From Ruegeria sp. SCSIO 43209 (GTDB taxonomy: Bacteria > Pseudomonadota > Alphaproteobacteria > Rhodobacterales > Rhodobacteraceae), in contig NZ_CP065359.1 of NCBI RefSeq assembly GCF_019904295.1, positions 831,001-895,000 of the forward strand: a stretch of 64,000 bases of DNA. Reading direction: 5' to 3'. The translations under genes and the position numbers were made by a program. How positions within the stretch are numbered: the stretch's first letter is position 1; each line of letters opens with the position of its first letter. The notes under the pieces were generated by a model that worked only from the letters and a program-made list of their open reading frames with translations, made no database searches and was not told the origin of the DNA. This document shows positions 63,848 to 64,000 of the stretch, in pieces.

Positions 63848-64000
63848 ATTCTCGTCTAGCTAGGACATTATACAATGACTGGTGCCTAGGATATCAGGCG
63901 ATCCAAGGGCCCAATTGGGGCAATTTGTGGACAAAGCTCACGCAACCGGCCTAAAGGTTCAGCTATTGGCAACAATGCTCAGAAAAGGCCTAAGTCAAAA

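Noticed and set aside
1..64000. CRISPR array, rRNA operon, prophage or plasmid origin
   Set aside because: No regularly spaced repeats, rRNA-like sequence, phage structural genes or replication-initiator genes were seen.

Overview
The window looks like a chromosomal segment of a marine alphaproteobacterium of the Roseobacter/Rhodobacterales type. The basis is gene content and order: the soxBDAG tetrameric sarcosine oxidase operon, hom-glpX-recJ followed by tRNA-Glu, nrdR-ribD, a single-ABC-domain xylG, a TIGR01459-like HAD phosphatase beside phnCDEE-type genes, and moderately high G+C with many GTG/TTG starts. No species name can be given from sequence alone.

Layout. (1) 62-4560: xylose uptake and isomerisation operon xylF-xylH-xylG-xylA, with a strong hairpin after the binding-protein gene. 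(2) 4653-5009: decayed IS6-family transposase. (3) 5127-17503: a dense signalling region. On the minus strand lie an alpha/beta hydrolase, a methyltransferase, a truncated haemoglobin and a PAS/adenylate cyclase. Divergently on the plus strand lie a hybrid histidine kinase, an OmpR-type regulator, a cyclase-FHA protein, a small secreted protein and a 1472-residue Ser/Thr kinase-STAND ATPase-WD40 protein. (4) 17575-29223: two ABC importers (phnCDEE-like and AfuABC-like) with a DeoR regulator, a NUDIX protein and three phosphatases (HAD, histidine phosphatase, inositol monophosphatase family). This is best read as uptake and dephosphorylation of organophosphates. (5) 29434-30864: a 1.4-kb stretch bounded by a 19-bp direct repeat of the tRNA-Glu 3' end, carrying one DUF2806-like gene and no integrase, followed by two tandem tRNA-Glu genes.

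(6) 31180-37968: recJ, glpX, hom, a lipoprotein, a TetR regulator with a palindromic operator, a pirin and a membrane protein. (7) 37965-40988: three overlapping Tad-type pseudopilin/TadG-like genes. (8) 41314-47981: NAD-type glutamate dehydrogenase and soxBDAG, with a 16-codon leader ORF ahead of soxD. (9) 48017-52446: a secreted protein, dnaG and rpoD. (10) 52629-55847: AraC regulator, DCC-thioredoxin-like protein plus DUF4166, a secreted protein and YjbQ. (11) 55967-63847: nrdR-ribD, then capsule genes kpsC, a Wza/KpsD-like lipoprotein and kpsS on the opposite strand, then ribE and a PAP2-type membrane phosphatase.

The best candidates for something not already described are the 5-17.5 kb signalling block (kinase, cyclase-FHA and STAND-WD40 sensor in one orientation next to a globin/cyclase pair), the tRNA-Glu-bounded micro-island with its lone DUF2806 gene, and the composite organophosphate import and phosphatase cluster. 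Family assignments come from motifs read by eye; no database search was possible.
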